From Microbacterium sp. LWH7-1.2 (lineage in GTDB: Bacteria; Actinomycetota; Actinomycetes; Actinomycetales; Microbacteriaceae): 64,000 nt of DNA. The stretch spans positions 62,001-126,000 of the forward strand of contig NZ_CP151637.1 of NCBI RefSeq assembly GCF_038397755.1. The letters are read 5' to 3'. A program made the translations under genes and the position numbers. The notes beneath the pieces were generated by a model. That model searched no databases. It saw only the letters and a program-made list of their open reading frames with translations, and had not been told where the DNA came from. This document shows, piece after piece, positions 19,072 to 27,985 of the stretch; position 1 is the first letter of the stretch; every line of letters begins with the position of its first letter.

Positions 19072-19947
19072 ATGACCCGCATCGGCGCGATCTTCAACCC
19101 GTACACGCACAGCCCCGACGAATTCCGCGACGCGGTGCTCGCCGCCGAATCGGAGGGACTGCCCGAACTGTGGATCTGGGAGGACTGCTTCCGGCAGTCC
19201 GCCTTCGCGACGGTGGGAGCGGCGCTCGCGTGGACCGAGGCGCTGCGGATCGGCATCGGAATCGCGCCCATGCCGCTGCGCAATGCGGCGGCGACCGCGA
19301 TGGAGATCGCCTCCGTCGAGCGCCTGTTCCCCGGGCGACTGCTTCCGGGCGTCGGTCACGGCGTGCTCGACTGGATGGGGCAGGTCGGCGCGCGCGTCGC
19401 GTCGCCGCTGACCCTCATGCGCGAGTACGTGCCCGCGTTGCGCGGCCTCCTCGGCGGCGACGAGCTGAATGTCGACGGCCGGTACGTCACGCTCCGTGAC
19501 GTGCGCCTGAACTACCCGCCGACGACGCCACCCTTCGTGTACGCGGCAGCCGAGGGTCCGAAGACGCTGCGGCTGAGCGGTGAGGTCGCCGACGGCACGA
19601 TTCTCGACAGCGGGCACACCGCGGGCGAGTACGCCATCGCGACCGCCGCCATCCGTGAGGCCCGTGCCGCAGCCGGCCGGGGCGACGGCCACGACATCGT
19701 CGCGTATGTCGTGACCGCGTTCGGCGCGGAGGCGGAGGCCCGCGCGATCGCGGATGTCGGCGACAGGCCCGAACCTGAGGAGCGCGCGCTGTGGGGCGAC
19801 CCGGCGGAGGTCGCCGCCCGCGCGCAGCGCTTCTTCGATGCGGGCGTCGACGACGTCGTGCTGCTGCCCTCGTCGCGCGGCGACATCGCCGAGTTCTACC
19901 GGGCGGCCGCCGAGGTGTCCCGCCTTGTCCGTGGGAGCGCCGCATGA
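19072..19947 (+). CDS. LLM-class flavin-dependent oxidoreductase
   Basis: 291 residues of the bacterial-luciferase-like TIM-barrel family, which uses F420 or FMN. Family features seen are the start RIGAIFNPYTHSPDEFRDAV, the IGIGIAPMPLRN strand, RLLPGVGHGV, and the C-terminal GVDDVVLLPS. The ATG has a -10-like CAGAGT 6 nt upstream, suggesting a leaderless transcript. It overlaps the next gene by 4 bases; the two encode related but not identical barrel proteins and may form a heterodimer. Confidence 0.87.
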   Translation: MTRIGAIFNPYTHSPDEFRDAVLAAESEGLPELWIWEDCFRQSAFATVGAALAWTEALRIGIGIAPMPLRNAAATAMEIASVERLFPGRLLPGVGHGVLDWMGQVGARVASPLTLMREYVPALRGLLGGDELNVDGRYVTLRDVRLNYPPTTPPFVYAAAEGPKTLRLSGEVADGTILDSGHTAGEYAIATAAIREARAAAGRGDGHDIVAYVVTAFGAEAEARAIADVGDRPEPEERALWGDPAEVAARAQRFFDAGVDDVVLLPSSRGDIAEFYRAAAEVSRLVRGSAA

Positions 19948-20708
19948 CGGCGGCGCTCTCGATCGGGGTGGCGGCCGCAGCGGGCCCGGAGGTCGCCGCG
20001 CGCGTCGCCGCGGCCGCCGAGGCCGCGGGGCTGCACGCCCTCTGGGCGAACGACACCCCTGGGCACGACGCGCTGGCGGCGCTGGGCGCCGCCGCGGGCG
20101 AGACGCAGCGGCTGGTTCTCGCCACCGGAGTGCTGCCCATCGACCGGCGCGCGCCCGACGACATCGTCGCCGGTGCCTCAGGTCTTCCGGCCGACCGGCT
20201 CGTGCTCGGCATCGGCTCCGGACAGCTGCGCCACGGGGCGGTCGAGGGCGTGACGGATGCTGCGGCCGCCCTTCGTGCGCGCACGCAGGCGCGTGTCGTG
20301 GTCGGCGCGCTGGGCCCGCGGATGCGGCGGGCCGGCGCCACCGCGTCGGATGGACTGCTGCTGAGCTGGCTCACCCCCGAGGTCGCAGCCGAGCAGGCGC
20401 GGCACGCCCATGAGCTCGCCGGCACGGCACACGTCGCGCTGTACGTGCGGACGGCGGCCGACCCCGCGGCGACCTCGGTGCTCGACGAGGAGGCGCGGCG
20501 CTACGCCGGGTACCCCGCCTATGCGGCGAACTTCGCGCGCCTGGGTGTCGAGGCGACGGACACGGTCATCCGACCCGCGGCGCTTCGCGACAGGATCGCC
20601 GCGTATCGCGCTGTCGCCGACGAGGTGGTCCTCCGTGCCATCACGGCTTCGGGCAGCGTCGACGAGCACCTCCGCTTCGTCGAGGCCGTCGCCGAGGCCG
20701 TCGCGTGA
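19944..20708 (+). CDS. Short LLM-class (luciferase-like) protein, partner of the preceding gene
   Basis: 254 residues, shorter than most family members. Strands such as LVLATGVLPIDRRAPDDIVA and DRLVLGIGSGQLRHG match the luciferase-like barrel, while the N-terminal flavin-binding loops look reduced. The start ATG lies in an ATGA overlap with the upstream LLM gene, and the gene ends in a GTGA overlap with the epimerase gene. Coupling and reduced size suggest a non-catalytic or cofactor-poor partner subunit; this is inference. Confidence 0.78.
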   Translation: MTAALSIGVAAAAGPEVAARVAAAAEAAGLHALWANDTPGHDALAALGAAAGETQRLVLATGVLPIDRRAPDDIVAGASGLPADRLVLGIGSGQLRHGAVEGVTDAAAALRARTQARVVVGALGPRMRRAGATASDGLLLSWLTPEVAAEQARHAHELAGTAHVALYVRTAADPAATSVLDEEARRYAGYPAYAANFARLGVEATDTVIRPAALRDRIAAYRAVADEVVLRAITASGSVDEHLRFVEAVAEAVA

Positions 20709-21682
20709 CGGGTGCACACCAGGTCGCGGTCGTCGCCGGTGCGTCCGGCTTCGTCGGTGGCGCGGTGGTGCGCGCCTTCTCCCAGGACGGGTACGACGTG
20801 CGCACCATCGGCCGCTCGGGCGCCGACGCGACGTGGGACGACGGGCGCACCATCCGTTCCCTGGTCGACGGCGCCGCCGTTCTCGTGAACCTCGCCGGCA
20901 AGTCGGTGAACTGCCGGTACACCGATGCGAACCGCGACGAGATCCTCCGATCGCGGGTCGAGACGACGAAGACCCTGCGCGAGGCGGTGACGGATGCTGC
21001 GACCCCGCCTCGCGTGTGGCTCAACGCGAGCACCGCAACCATCTACCGCTACGCGATGGACCGTGCCCAGACTGAGATCGGCGGCGAACTCGGCGAAGGC
21101 TTCTCCGTCGATGTGGCGCGGAACTGGGAGGACGAGTTCTTCGCGGGCGACCTGCCGGAGACGCGCCGGGTCGCACTGCGGATGGCGATCGTCGTCGGCG
21201 ACGGCCCCGCGACGCGCACGCTGCTGCGCCTCGCACGACTGGGTCTCGGCGGCACGCAGTACGACGGGTGGTGGTGGGCGCACCGCCGGTACCGGGGGAT
21301 CGGTGCGCACCCCACCGGGATCGGGCGGCCGTCTTGGCACCGGTCGGGCGGGCGGCAGCGATTCAGCTGGATCCACCTCGACGACGTCGTTGGCGCGGTG
21401 CGTTTCGTCCGCGACCGGCCTGAGATCGCGGGGCCGGTGAACCTCGCCGCTCCGGAGGCGAGCGACAACCGCACGCTGATGGCGACGCTGCGACGCGTCG
21501 TCGGGCAGCCGATCGGTCTTCCGGCCTACCGCTTCATGCTCGAGCCGGCGATGGCGGTGCTGCGGACCGAGCCGGAGCTCGTGCTCAAGAGCCGGTGGGT
21601 GGCGCCGGGCATGTTGTTGTCGGCCGGCTACGAGTTCGCGCACCGCGACCTGGGATCCGCGCTGCGCACCGTCGCACGCTGA
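20705..21682 (+). CDS. NAD(P)-dependent epimerase, SulA/YfcH type (TIGR01777, DUF1731)
   Basis: 325-residue SDR-fold protein. The Rossmann motif VVAGASGFVGGAVVRAF lies at the N-terminus, and NLAGKSVNCRYT with the following RVETTK is the family hallmark. The C-terminal DUF1731 segment starts near PIGLPAYRFMLEPAM and ends with VAPGMLLSAGYEFAH. GTG 20705 overlaps the preceding stop by 4 bases. Its substrate is not known. As third gene of a coupled operon with two LLM-type proteins it may act on the same pathway. Confidence 0.88.
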   Translation: MTGAHQVAVVAGASGFVGGAVVRAFSQDGYDVRTIGRSGADATWDDGRTIRSLVDGAAVLVNLAGKSVNCRYTDANRDEILRSRVETTKTLREAVTDAATPPRVWLNASTATIYRYAMDRAQTEIGGELGEGFSVDVARNWEDEFFAGDLPETRRVALRMAIVVGDGPATRTLLRLARLGLGGTQYDGWWWAHRRYRGIGAHPTGIGRPSWHRSGGRQRFSWIHLDDVVGAVRFVRDRPEIAGPVNLAAPEASDNRTLMATLRRVVGQPIGLPAYRFMLEPAMAVLRTEPELVLKSRWVAPGMLLSAGYEFAHRDLGSALRTVAR

Positions 21683-21766
21683 CATCGTCGGCGCCCCGCG
21701 TCGTCGAGGCGCGGACCGGTCGTCAAGCCCGCGACACGTGTCCGGGGCGGGTGCCAGAATGCGGGT

Positions 21767-23299
21767 GTGCTGCTGAACGAGCTGGTGACCGCGACGGGCG
21801 AGGTCGCGGCGACGTCGTCCCGACTGGCCAAGGTGTCCGTGCTCGCGTCTCTGCTGCGCGAGCTCGACGCCGACGAGATCGGTCCCGCCATCGGGTTCCT
21901 CACGGCCACCCCGCGGCAGGGGCGACTCGGGGTCGGCTGGCGGAGTCTCATGGGCCTCGAGGTTGCGCACGCCGGCGAACCGACGCTGACCGTGCTCGAC
22001 GTCGACGCATCGCTCAGCCGTCTGGCCGCGGCCGACGGCGCGGGCTCGGTGCTCGCCCGACGCTCCGAGCTCGACGCGCTCGCGGGCGCCGCCACCGCCG
22101 ATGAGTGGGATTTCCTCGCGCGGGTCATGATCGGCGAACTGCGCACGGGCGCGCTCGAGGGCGTGCTCCTCGACGCCATCGCGAAGGGCTCGGAGCGCGA
22201 GGCTCCGGTCGTGCGGCGGGCCGCGATGCTCTCGGGCGACCTGGGTGCGACGGCGCGCATCGCGCTCACCGGCACCTCCGAGGAGCTCTCCGCGGTCGGG
22301 CTCGAAGTCGGGCGTGGCGTGCTGCCGATGCTGGCCGCGACGGCGGGTTCGACGAGGGAGGCGCTCGAGACGCTCGGCGCCGCAGCATCCGTCGAGTACA
22401 AGCTCGATGGTGCGCGCATCCAGGTGCATCGCGACGGCGACGACGTGCGTGTCTTCACGCGCAGCCTCGCCGACATCACGCACCGCGTGCCGGAGCTGGT
22501 CGAGGCGGTACGGGCGCTTCCGGCCGAACGGGTGATCCTCGACGGCGAGACGCTGTCGCTCGATGAGGACGGCGGCCCGCGGCCGTTCCAGGACACCATG
22601 TCGCGGTTCGGGTCGATGGGCGACGACGCCGCGGCCACGGTGCTGCGGCCGTGGTTCTTCGACATCCTGCATCTGGACGGCCGCGACCTGATCGACGAGC
22701 CGCTTTCCACCCGCCTCGAGCTGCTCGACCGGGCCGTGGGCGATGCTCGTATGCCCGGCGTCGTCACCGACGACCCCGGGGAGGCCGAGGAGTTCTCGCG
22801 CCAGGCGCTCGCGGCGGGCCACGAGGGAGTGATGGTGAAAGCGCTCGACGCGCCCTACGCCGCCGGTCGACGCGGCAAGAGCTGGCTCAAGGTCAAGCCC
22901 GTTCTCACCTACGATCTCGTCGTGCTCGCCGTGGAGTGGGGATCGGGCCGTCGCACCGGGCAGCTCTCGAACCTTCACCTGGGTGCCCGAGACCCCGAGG
23001 GCGCCTTCGGCGCGCCGGGCGGCTTCGTGATGGTGGGCAAGACGTTCAAGGGCCTCACCGACGCGACGCTGCGGTGGCAGACCGAGCACTTCCCGACCAT
23101 CGAGACGCACCGCTCTGCGTACGCCGTGCACGTGCGCCCCGAGACGGTCGTCGAGATCGCGATCGACGGCGTGCAGCGCTCGTCGCGTTACCCGGGCGGC
23201 GTCGCCCTGCGCTTCGCACGGGTGAAGGGCTACCGCCCCGATAAGCGCCCCGACGAAGCAGACACGATCGCGTCGCTGCGCGCCCTGCTCAGGAGTTGA
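21767..23299 (+). CDS. ATP-dependent DNA ligase (actinobacterial LigB type)
   Basis: 510 residues, normal for LigB. It joins nicked DNA using ATP, unlike the essential NAD-dependent LigA. The order is an N-terminal DNA-binding domain (about 1-180), the adenylation domain with motif I KLDGAR (AMP-accepting Lys212), motif III (RPWFFDILHLDGRDL region), motifs IV and V (HEGVMVKALDAPY, then SWLKVKPV) and an OB-fold with motif VI (ALRFARVKGYRPDK). GTG 21767 follows CAGAAT by 6 nt, a possible leaderless start. Such ligases are accessory and thought to serve repair. Confidence 0.92.
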   Translation: MLLNELVTATGEVAATSSRLAKVSVLASLLRELDADEIGPAIGFLTATPRQGRLGVGWRSLMGLEVAHAGEPTLTVLDVDASLSRLAAADGAGSVLARRSELDALAGAATADEWDFLARVMIGELRTGALEGVLLDAIAKGSEREAPVVRRAAMLSGDLGATARIALTGTSEELSAVGLEVGRGVLPMLAATAGSTREALETLGAAASVEYKLDGARIQVHRDGDDVRVFTRSLADITHRVPELVEAVRALPAERVILDGETLSLDEDGGPRPFQDTMSRFGSMGDDAAATVLRPWFFDILHLDGRDLIDEPLSTRLELLDRAVGDARMPGVVTDDPGEAEEFSRQALAAGHEGVMVKALDAPYAAGRRGKSWLKVKPVLTYDLVVLAVEWGSGRRTGQLSNLHLGARDPEGAFGAPGGFVMVGKTFKGLTDATLRWQTEHFPTIETHRSAYAVHVRPETVVEIAIDGVQRSSRYPGGVALRFARVKGYRPDKRPDEADTIASLRALLRS

Positions 23300-23409
23300 T
23301 CAGTCCTGCCTGAGTACTAGGCGGGTGGAGCGCTCTCCACTTACGATGACGCCTGGGACCGTGTCCGGCAACGAGGCTGTGACCGGTGGGGAGAAATGGG
23401 GATCGATCC

Positions 23410-25017
23410 ATGTTGCGATCGAGTGCTTTTCGCGCGCTCGCCGCGGCCGGGGTCGCCCTCCTGCTCGTTGCAGGTGGGGCGTCAGCGGCCGTGGCGGACC
23501 AGATCATCGTCGACGGAGACGGCGTCGTGCCGATCGCGGGGCCAGACGGCCAAGCCGCGAACATCGGCGCCGCCTGTACCGACACCAGCAGGACGTTCAC
23601 AGTCCTGCTGGCCGCCCGTGGCAACGGCGGCGACCAGAACCGGTTCGCAGACGGTGCCGTGGTCACGGTGTCGTTCACGTCGGCGGAGCAGGGAATGACG
23701 GCGTCGATGCCTGACACCACCCTGACCGTCGACGGCGACTGGCATGTGGATACTCAGAACAGAATCGGGACGGACACGATCGCGGTGCCGGTGACGCTGC
23801 CTGCCAAGACAGCCGCCGGGCAGGGCAAGGTCAACTTCGCCTACTCCGGCGCCAAGACCGGCAGCACGACGCAGAAGGTCGAGGGCAACGCTTCCGTGAC
23901 GGTGAATTGGACGGCCGGCGTCACCTGCGTCAGCGTGACGGACACGATCGCGCCGGTTCTGACCCTTCCGGCAGATCTCACCGCCGAGGCCACCAGCGCA
24001 GCGGGGGCTGTCGTGACGTTCGAGGCGACGGCGACCGACGAGACCGCGCCCGCGGAACCGCTCGTGACCTGTCAGCCGCGGTCCGGCACGACGTTCCCGC
24101 TCGGCACGACCACCGTGTCGTGCACGGCGAAGGATGCTGCAGGGAATGAGGGCACCGGAACGTTCGACGTCGTCGTGGAGGATACGACGGCTCCGGTGGT
24201 CGAGGATCTGCCGGATGTCGTCCGCGAGGCGACCGGACCCACGACGGTTGTCGCGTGGGCGAGCCCGACGGTGACCGAGGCGGTCACCTCCGGGCTCGTC
24301 GCTGCCTGCAGCCCCGAGTCCGGCACCGGCTTCGAGGTCGGCGTGACGACCGTCACGTGCTCCGCGACCGATGCGGCGGGCAACACCGGTTCGTCGACGT
24401 TCACCGTCGAGATCACCGACACGACACCGCCCGTGATCACGTGGACCGCCGGACCGGTCAACGGCGGGCACTACGTGTTCGGCGAAGCGATCCCGCAGCC
24501 CAGCTGCACGGCGGTGGACCTGGTGGACGGCGACGTCGACTGCCTGGTCGACGGGTTCAGCACGGTGGTCGGCACCCACGAGCTGACGGCGACGGCGGCG
24601 GACAGTCGGGGCAACGTCTCCACCACCGAACCCGGCGCGTACACCTACACGGTCGACCCGTGGACGACGCGAGGGTTCTTCCAGCCGGTCGACATGGGCG
24701 GTGTGCTCAACACGGTGAAGGCGGGGTCGACGGTGCCGCTCAAGTTCGAGGTGTTCGCCGGGGCGACCGAGCTCACGAACGTCACTGCAGTCAAGAGCTT
24801 CACCGTGAAGGCCATCGCGTGCTCGAGCGCGTCGACGCTGACAGATGACATCGAGCTGGTGAGCACCGGCAGCACGGTGCTGCGGTACGACACCACAGCC
24901 GGTCAGTTCATCCAGAACTGGCAGACGCCGAAATCCGGTGCGGGCAACTGCTACCGGGTCACCATGCTGGCCGCTGACAACGTCACGACCATCACCGCGG
25001 ACTTCAAGCTGAAGTAG
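23410..25017 (+). CDS. Secreted HYR/PxKF-domain adhesin-like protein
   Basis: 535 residues with a classic signal peptide cleaved after ASAAVA. After a unique region of about 150 residues come two hyalin-repeat (HYR) Ig-like domains, each with TTTVSC/TTVTC and TDAAGN-like motifs, then a third degenerate Ig-like segment, and a C-terminal PxKF domain (LNTVKAGSTVPLKFEVF). ATG 23410 has a GGGGA site before it. No LPXTG or membrane anchor is seen, so the product is probably released or loosely bound to the wall. The role could be adhesion or binding of a surface polymer. It is flanked by its own promoter region and terminator. Confidence 0.85.
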   Translation: MLRSSAFRALAAAGVALLLVAGGASAAVADQIIVDGDGVVPIAGPDGQAANIGAACTDTSRTFTVLLAARGNGGDQNRFADGAVVTVSFTSAEQGMTASMPDTTLTVDGDWHVDTQNRIGTDTIAVPVTLPAKTAAGQGKVNFAYSGAKTGSTTQKVEGNASVTVNWTAGVTCVSVTDTIAPVLTLPADLTAEATSAAGAVVTFEATATDETAPAEPLVTCQPRSGTTFPLGTTTVSCTAKDAAGNEGTGTFDVVVEDTTAPVVEDLPDVVREATGPTTVVAWASPTVTEAVTSGLVAACSPESGTGFEVGVTTVTCSATDAAGNTGSSTFTVEITDTTPPVITWTAGPVNGGHYVFGEAIPQPSCTAVDLVDGDVDCLVDGFSTVVGTHELTATAADSRGNVSTTEPGAYTYTVDPWTTRGFFQPVDMGGVLNTVKAGSTVPLKFEVFAGATELTNVTAVKSFTVKAIACSSASTLTDDIELVSTGSTVLRYDTTAGQFIQNWQTPKSGAGNCYRVTMLAADNVTTITADFKLK

Positions 25018-25035
25018 ACCGCCTTCCAGCAGGCA

Positions 25036-25064
25036 GGGGCCCGGATCTCGACGATCCGGGCCCC
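25036..25064 (+). terminator. Terminator after the HYR protein gene
   Basis: GGGGCCCGGATC (25036-25047) pairs perfectly over 12 bp with 25053-25064 around a 5-nt loop. It lies 18 nt after the stop codon. Confidence 0.85.
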
Positions 25065-25070
25065 TCGCCT

Positions 25071-25259
25071 TCATCGAGTGGCGGCGTAGCGGTGCTCGGG
25101 GCGTCCGGTCGACCCATAGCGCAGTCGCACTTCGACCTGCCCCCGTGACGCCAGCGCGGCGAGATGGCGCTGCGCCGTCGCGCGCGAGATCCCGACGCGC
25201 TCGGCGACCTCCGCGGCAGATGCCTCGCCATCGCCGAGCCCCTCGAGGAGTCCGGGGTA
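25071..25259 (-). pseudogene. Remnant of a CitB/DcuR-type response regulator (C-terminal wHTH only)
   Basis: The minus strand encodes 62 codons matching the C-terminal DNA-binding part of CitB-family response regulators: SAAEVAERVGISRATAQRHL, then RLRYGSTGRPEHRY and a proper stop. Upstream, the frame is closed by TGA at 25260-25262 and has no start codon, receiver domain or linker. The rest of the gene is missing, so this is best read as a decayed fragment left after a deletion, abutting the terminator of the HYR gene. Confidence 0.75.
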
Positions 25260-25334
25260 TCACCTCCGGTCTCGGCGGCCGGCCGCCGTCTCACCCCGCA
25301 CCCCGCGCGCACCGACGGCTCGTAGGATTTCGCC

Positions 25335-25952
25335 ATGACCAAGGGACCCGCACCAGATGCCTCGTACGAGAACCGCAGCTTCGGGGCGCCCGGTGCAGAG
25401 CGGACGGTCGTCCTGCTGCGCTCGGGCATCTCGACCCTGTCTGATCCGCGGCCCGATGTCACCGCGCACCGCGACGCCAGGATCGTCGCCGTGGGGCTCA
25501 CCGTCGACGACATCGACGACCCTGTGGCGTACCGCGGCGCCACCCCGGCAGAGGCGACCGCGAGCGTCATCGCGCGGTTCATCGCGGACGAGGCGCACGA
25601 GCGTCCGGTCGGCCTCGTGGGAGTCGGCGAGGCCGGAGAGCTCGCGATAATGATCGCGGCGCACCTCGGCGAGGGCGTCGACCGACTGGCGCTCGTCGCC
25701 GTTCCCCGACCGGAGTCCGAGCTGGGCGCGAGCGAGGTCGCCGAGCTCCTCGGCCGCATCTCCGCGAAGACGCTCCTGATGAACGGCCAGGCCGACCCGA
25801 CGGCCGCATCCGCTGCGGCGCGCTGGTTCAAGGATCATCTGGCATCTGCCCGGGTCGAGATGGTGCCGAAGTCGGGCCACGAGGCGCGGCTCATCCTCGC
25901 GGACGTCTGGGAGCGCGTGCTGTCGCACGTCGCGCCCGGCACCGTGCGATGA
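25335..25952 (+). CDS. Alpha/beta-hydrolase-like protein lacking the nucleophile serine
   Basis: 205 residues with the strand order of a small alpha/beta hydrolase. The nucleophile-elbow position reads GVGEAG rather than G-x-S-x-G, so the usual Ser is replaced by Glu. A late Asp (NGQADPTA) and His (KSGHEARL) occupy plausible triad positions. Hydrolase activity is therefore doubtful and a binding role possible. The start ATG has a TAGGAT 6 nt upstream, indicating a leaderless transcript. It shares ATGA with the sirtuin gene, so the two are probably made together. Confidence 0.75.
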   Translation: MTKGPAPDASYENRSFGAPGAERTVVLLRSGISTLSDPRPDVTAHRDARIVAVGLTVDDIDDPVAYRGATPAEATASVIARFIADEAHERPVGLVGVGEAGELAIMIAAHLGEGVDRLALVAVPRPESELGASEVAELLGRISAKTLLMNGQADPTAASAAARWFKDHLASARVEMVPKSGHEARLILADVWERVLSHVAPGTVR

Positions 25953-26653
25953 ATCGCATCGTTGTGCTGACGGGGGCCGGCATCTCGGCAGAGAGCGGCG
26001 TGCCCACCTTCCGCGGCCCCGACGGTCTCTGGGAGGGGCACGACATCGAGGATGTCGCGACGCCGGAGGGCTTCGAGCGTGACCCCGACCTCGTCCAGGC
26101 GTTCTATGACGCGCGACGCCGGGCGGTGGCATCCGTGGTTCCGAATGCCGCGCATCGCGCGCTCGCCCGTCTCGAGGGCGCGATGGGAGACGACCTGCTC
26201 GTCGTCACGCAGAACGTCGACGACCTGCACGAGCGAGCCGGGAGCCGCAACCTCGTGCACATGCACGGCGAGCTGCGGCGCGCGCTCTGCCTCGCGTGCG
26301 GTTCCCGGCCCGACTGGGACGCCGACCTCGTCGACCGCCCCGCGTGCCCGGAGTGCGGAGAACGGATGCTGCGCCCCGACGTGGTCTGGTTCGGCGAGAT
26401 GCCGTACGAGCTCGACCGCATCGAGCAGGCGGTCGTCGCGTGCGACGTGTTCGTCTCGATCGGCACGTCGGGGGAGGTGTACCCGGCGGCCGGGTACGTC
26501 GCGCTCGCGTCGGCCTTCGGGGCGCGCACGGTGGAGCTCAACCTCGAGCCCAGCGACCCGGCCGTGCCCTTCGACGAGGCGCGGGCCGGCCTCGCGAGCG
26601 AGCTCGTGCCGGCGTGGGTGGATGAGATCGTCGCCGCGCGGCGTGCGGAGTAG
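25949..26653 (+). CDS. cobB: NAD-dependent protein deacylase, sirtuin (CobB type)
   Basis: 234-residue SIR2 protein that removes acyl groups from lysines using NAD. Motifs: NAD-binding GAGISAESG (9-17), QNVD (88-91), catalytic His106 in HMHGEL, and four zinc Cys (114, 117, 133, 136). FYDARRR provides Tyr53 and Arg56, the pair that in CobB/SIRT5-type enzymes binds succinyl or malonyl groups, so desuccinylase activity is likely in addition to deacetylation. It overlaps the preceding hydrolase-like gene by 4 bases and is followed by a bidirectional terminator. Confidence 0.93.
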   Translation: MNRIVVLTGAGISAESGVPTFRGPDGLWEGHDIEDVATPEGFERDPDLVQAFYDARRRAVASVVPNAAHRALARLEGAMGDDLLVVTQNVDDLHERAGSRNLVHMHGELRRALCLACGSRPDWDADLVDRPACPECGERMLRPDVVWFGEMPYELDRIEQAVVACDVFVSIGTSGEVYPAAGYVALASAFGARTVELNLEPSDPAVPFDEARAGLASELVPAWVDEIVAARRAE

Positions 26654-26661
26654 TCCACGGA

Positions 26662-26695
26662 AGAGCGCCGGGTGGAAGCATCCGCCCGGCGCTCT
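26662..26695. terminator. Bidirectional terminator after cobB and the ABC operon
   Basis: AGAGCGCCGGGTGG (26662-26675) pairs with 26682-26695 over 14 positions with a single G-U type wobble, around a 6-nt loop. It sits between convergent genes. Confidence 0.82.
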
Positions 26696-26713
26696 ACGCA
26701 TGTGTGCGACGCG

Positions 26714-27985
26714 CTACATGCGCACCCCGCCCGACCGCACGCGCGAGAGTGCGTCCACGGTCGCGGCGAGGATCAGCACGCCGCCGGTCACCAGCAGGTT
26801 GACGCCGGCGGGCAGGTTGAGCAGGCCCAGACCGTTCGTGATCGTCGCGATCACCAGCGCACCGATCGCGGCGTGCATCAGCCGACCCTTGCCGCCGAAC
26901 AGGCTGACCCCGCCGACGACGGCTGCCGCGACGCCCGACAGCACGATGTCGCGGCCGACGGTGGCGTCGACGGAGCCGACGCGCGCGACGCTCAGCAGCG
27001 CCGAGAACACCGCGAGGCTCGAGCAGATCACGAACGCCCACCACTTGATCCACCGCACCTTGACGCCGGAACGGCGTGCGGCTTCGGCGTTGCCGCCGAT
27101 GGCGTAGATGTAGCGGCCGAACTTGGTGCGGTCGAGCAGGAACGTGCCGAGCCAGAGGATCGTCAGTACGACCGGCACGACGATGGGAACCCCGGCCACC
27201 TCGACCACGGACTGGCCGCGGTTCTGGTTGAGGACGAAGACCACCGCGCCGCCGATCACGGCGATCGCCGCGAGCTTGATCCACACCATCGACAGCGCAC
27301 GGTTCGGAACACCGGCACGCGTGCGGCGTGCCCGGTCCCAGAACGACGTTCCCCCCGAGATCGCGAGCATGATCACGAGCATCGCCCATCCGCCCCACAC
27401 GGGCAGGTTTCCGTTCTGGAGTGCGATGAGCTCGGGCACCTCGAGGCGGAACAGGCCGCCGGGGCCGATGATGACGAGCGCGAGACCCTGGAACCCGAGG
27501 AACAACCCCAATGTGACGACGAACGACGGGATGCCCACCCTCGCCACGAAGAAGCCGATGAGCGCCCCGGTGAGGAAGCCGAAGCCGAAGCCGATCAGGA
27601 GTGCGAGCGGCCAGGGGATGCCGAACTGGGCATTCAGCACGACGAACAGCGCCATGCCGACACCGCCGGTGACACCGGCGGACAGGTCGATTTCGCCGAG
27701 GAGCAGCACGAACACGAGCGCCATGCCGAGCACGACGAGCGTCGCTGCCTGGTTCAGCAGGTTGGCGAAGTTGCGCTCGGTGAGGAAGAACGGGCTCATG
27801 ATCGAGAACAGCGCGCCGAGCACGATGAGGCCGCCGAGCGCGGGAAGCGCGCCCATGTCACCACCTCGCACCCGCTGCCACCACGCCCGGAGCTGGTCGC
27901 CGACGCCGCCCTCCATGCCGCTGCCGATCAGGTCGCTCGCGATCGGATCGGGAGCGGCCTCGGTCCGGGTGGCATTGCTGCTCAT
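26714..27985 (-). CDS. Xylose-type ABC transporter permease (CUT2), operon 1
   Basis: 423-residue membrane protein, long for the family because of a 40-residue N-terminal tail and extra central helices, as in XylH. Signatures: GEIDLSAGVTGG, FGRYIYAIGGNAEAARRSGV and VVGGVSLFGGKG. It overlaps the ATPase stop by 4 bases. It is the last gene of the operon binding protein, ATPase, permease. It closely resembles the permease at 30289-31536, so the two operons are paralogous. The substrate may be xylose or another pentose; this is inferred from family only. Confidence 0.9.
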   Translation of the reverse strand: MSSNATRTEAAPDPIASDLIGSGMEGGVGDQLRAWWQRVRGGDMGALPALGGLIVLGALFSIMSPFFLTERNFANLLNQAATLVVLGMALVFVLLLGEIDLSAGVTGGVGMALFVVLNAQFGIPWPLALLIGFGFGFLTGALIGFFVARVGIPSFVVTLGLFLGFQGLALVIIGPGGLFRLEVPELIALQNGNLPVWGGWAMLVIMLAISGGTSFWDRARRTRAGVPNRALSMVWIKLAAIAVIGGAVVFVLNQNRGQSVVEVAGVPIVVPVVLTILWLGTFLLDRTKFGRYIYAIGGNAEAARRSGVKVRWIKWWAFVICSSLAVFSALLSVARVGSVDATVGRDIVLSGVAAAVVGGVSLFGGKGRLMHAAIGALVIATITNGLGLLNLPAGVNLLVTGGVLILAATVDALSRVRSGGVRM

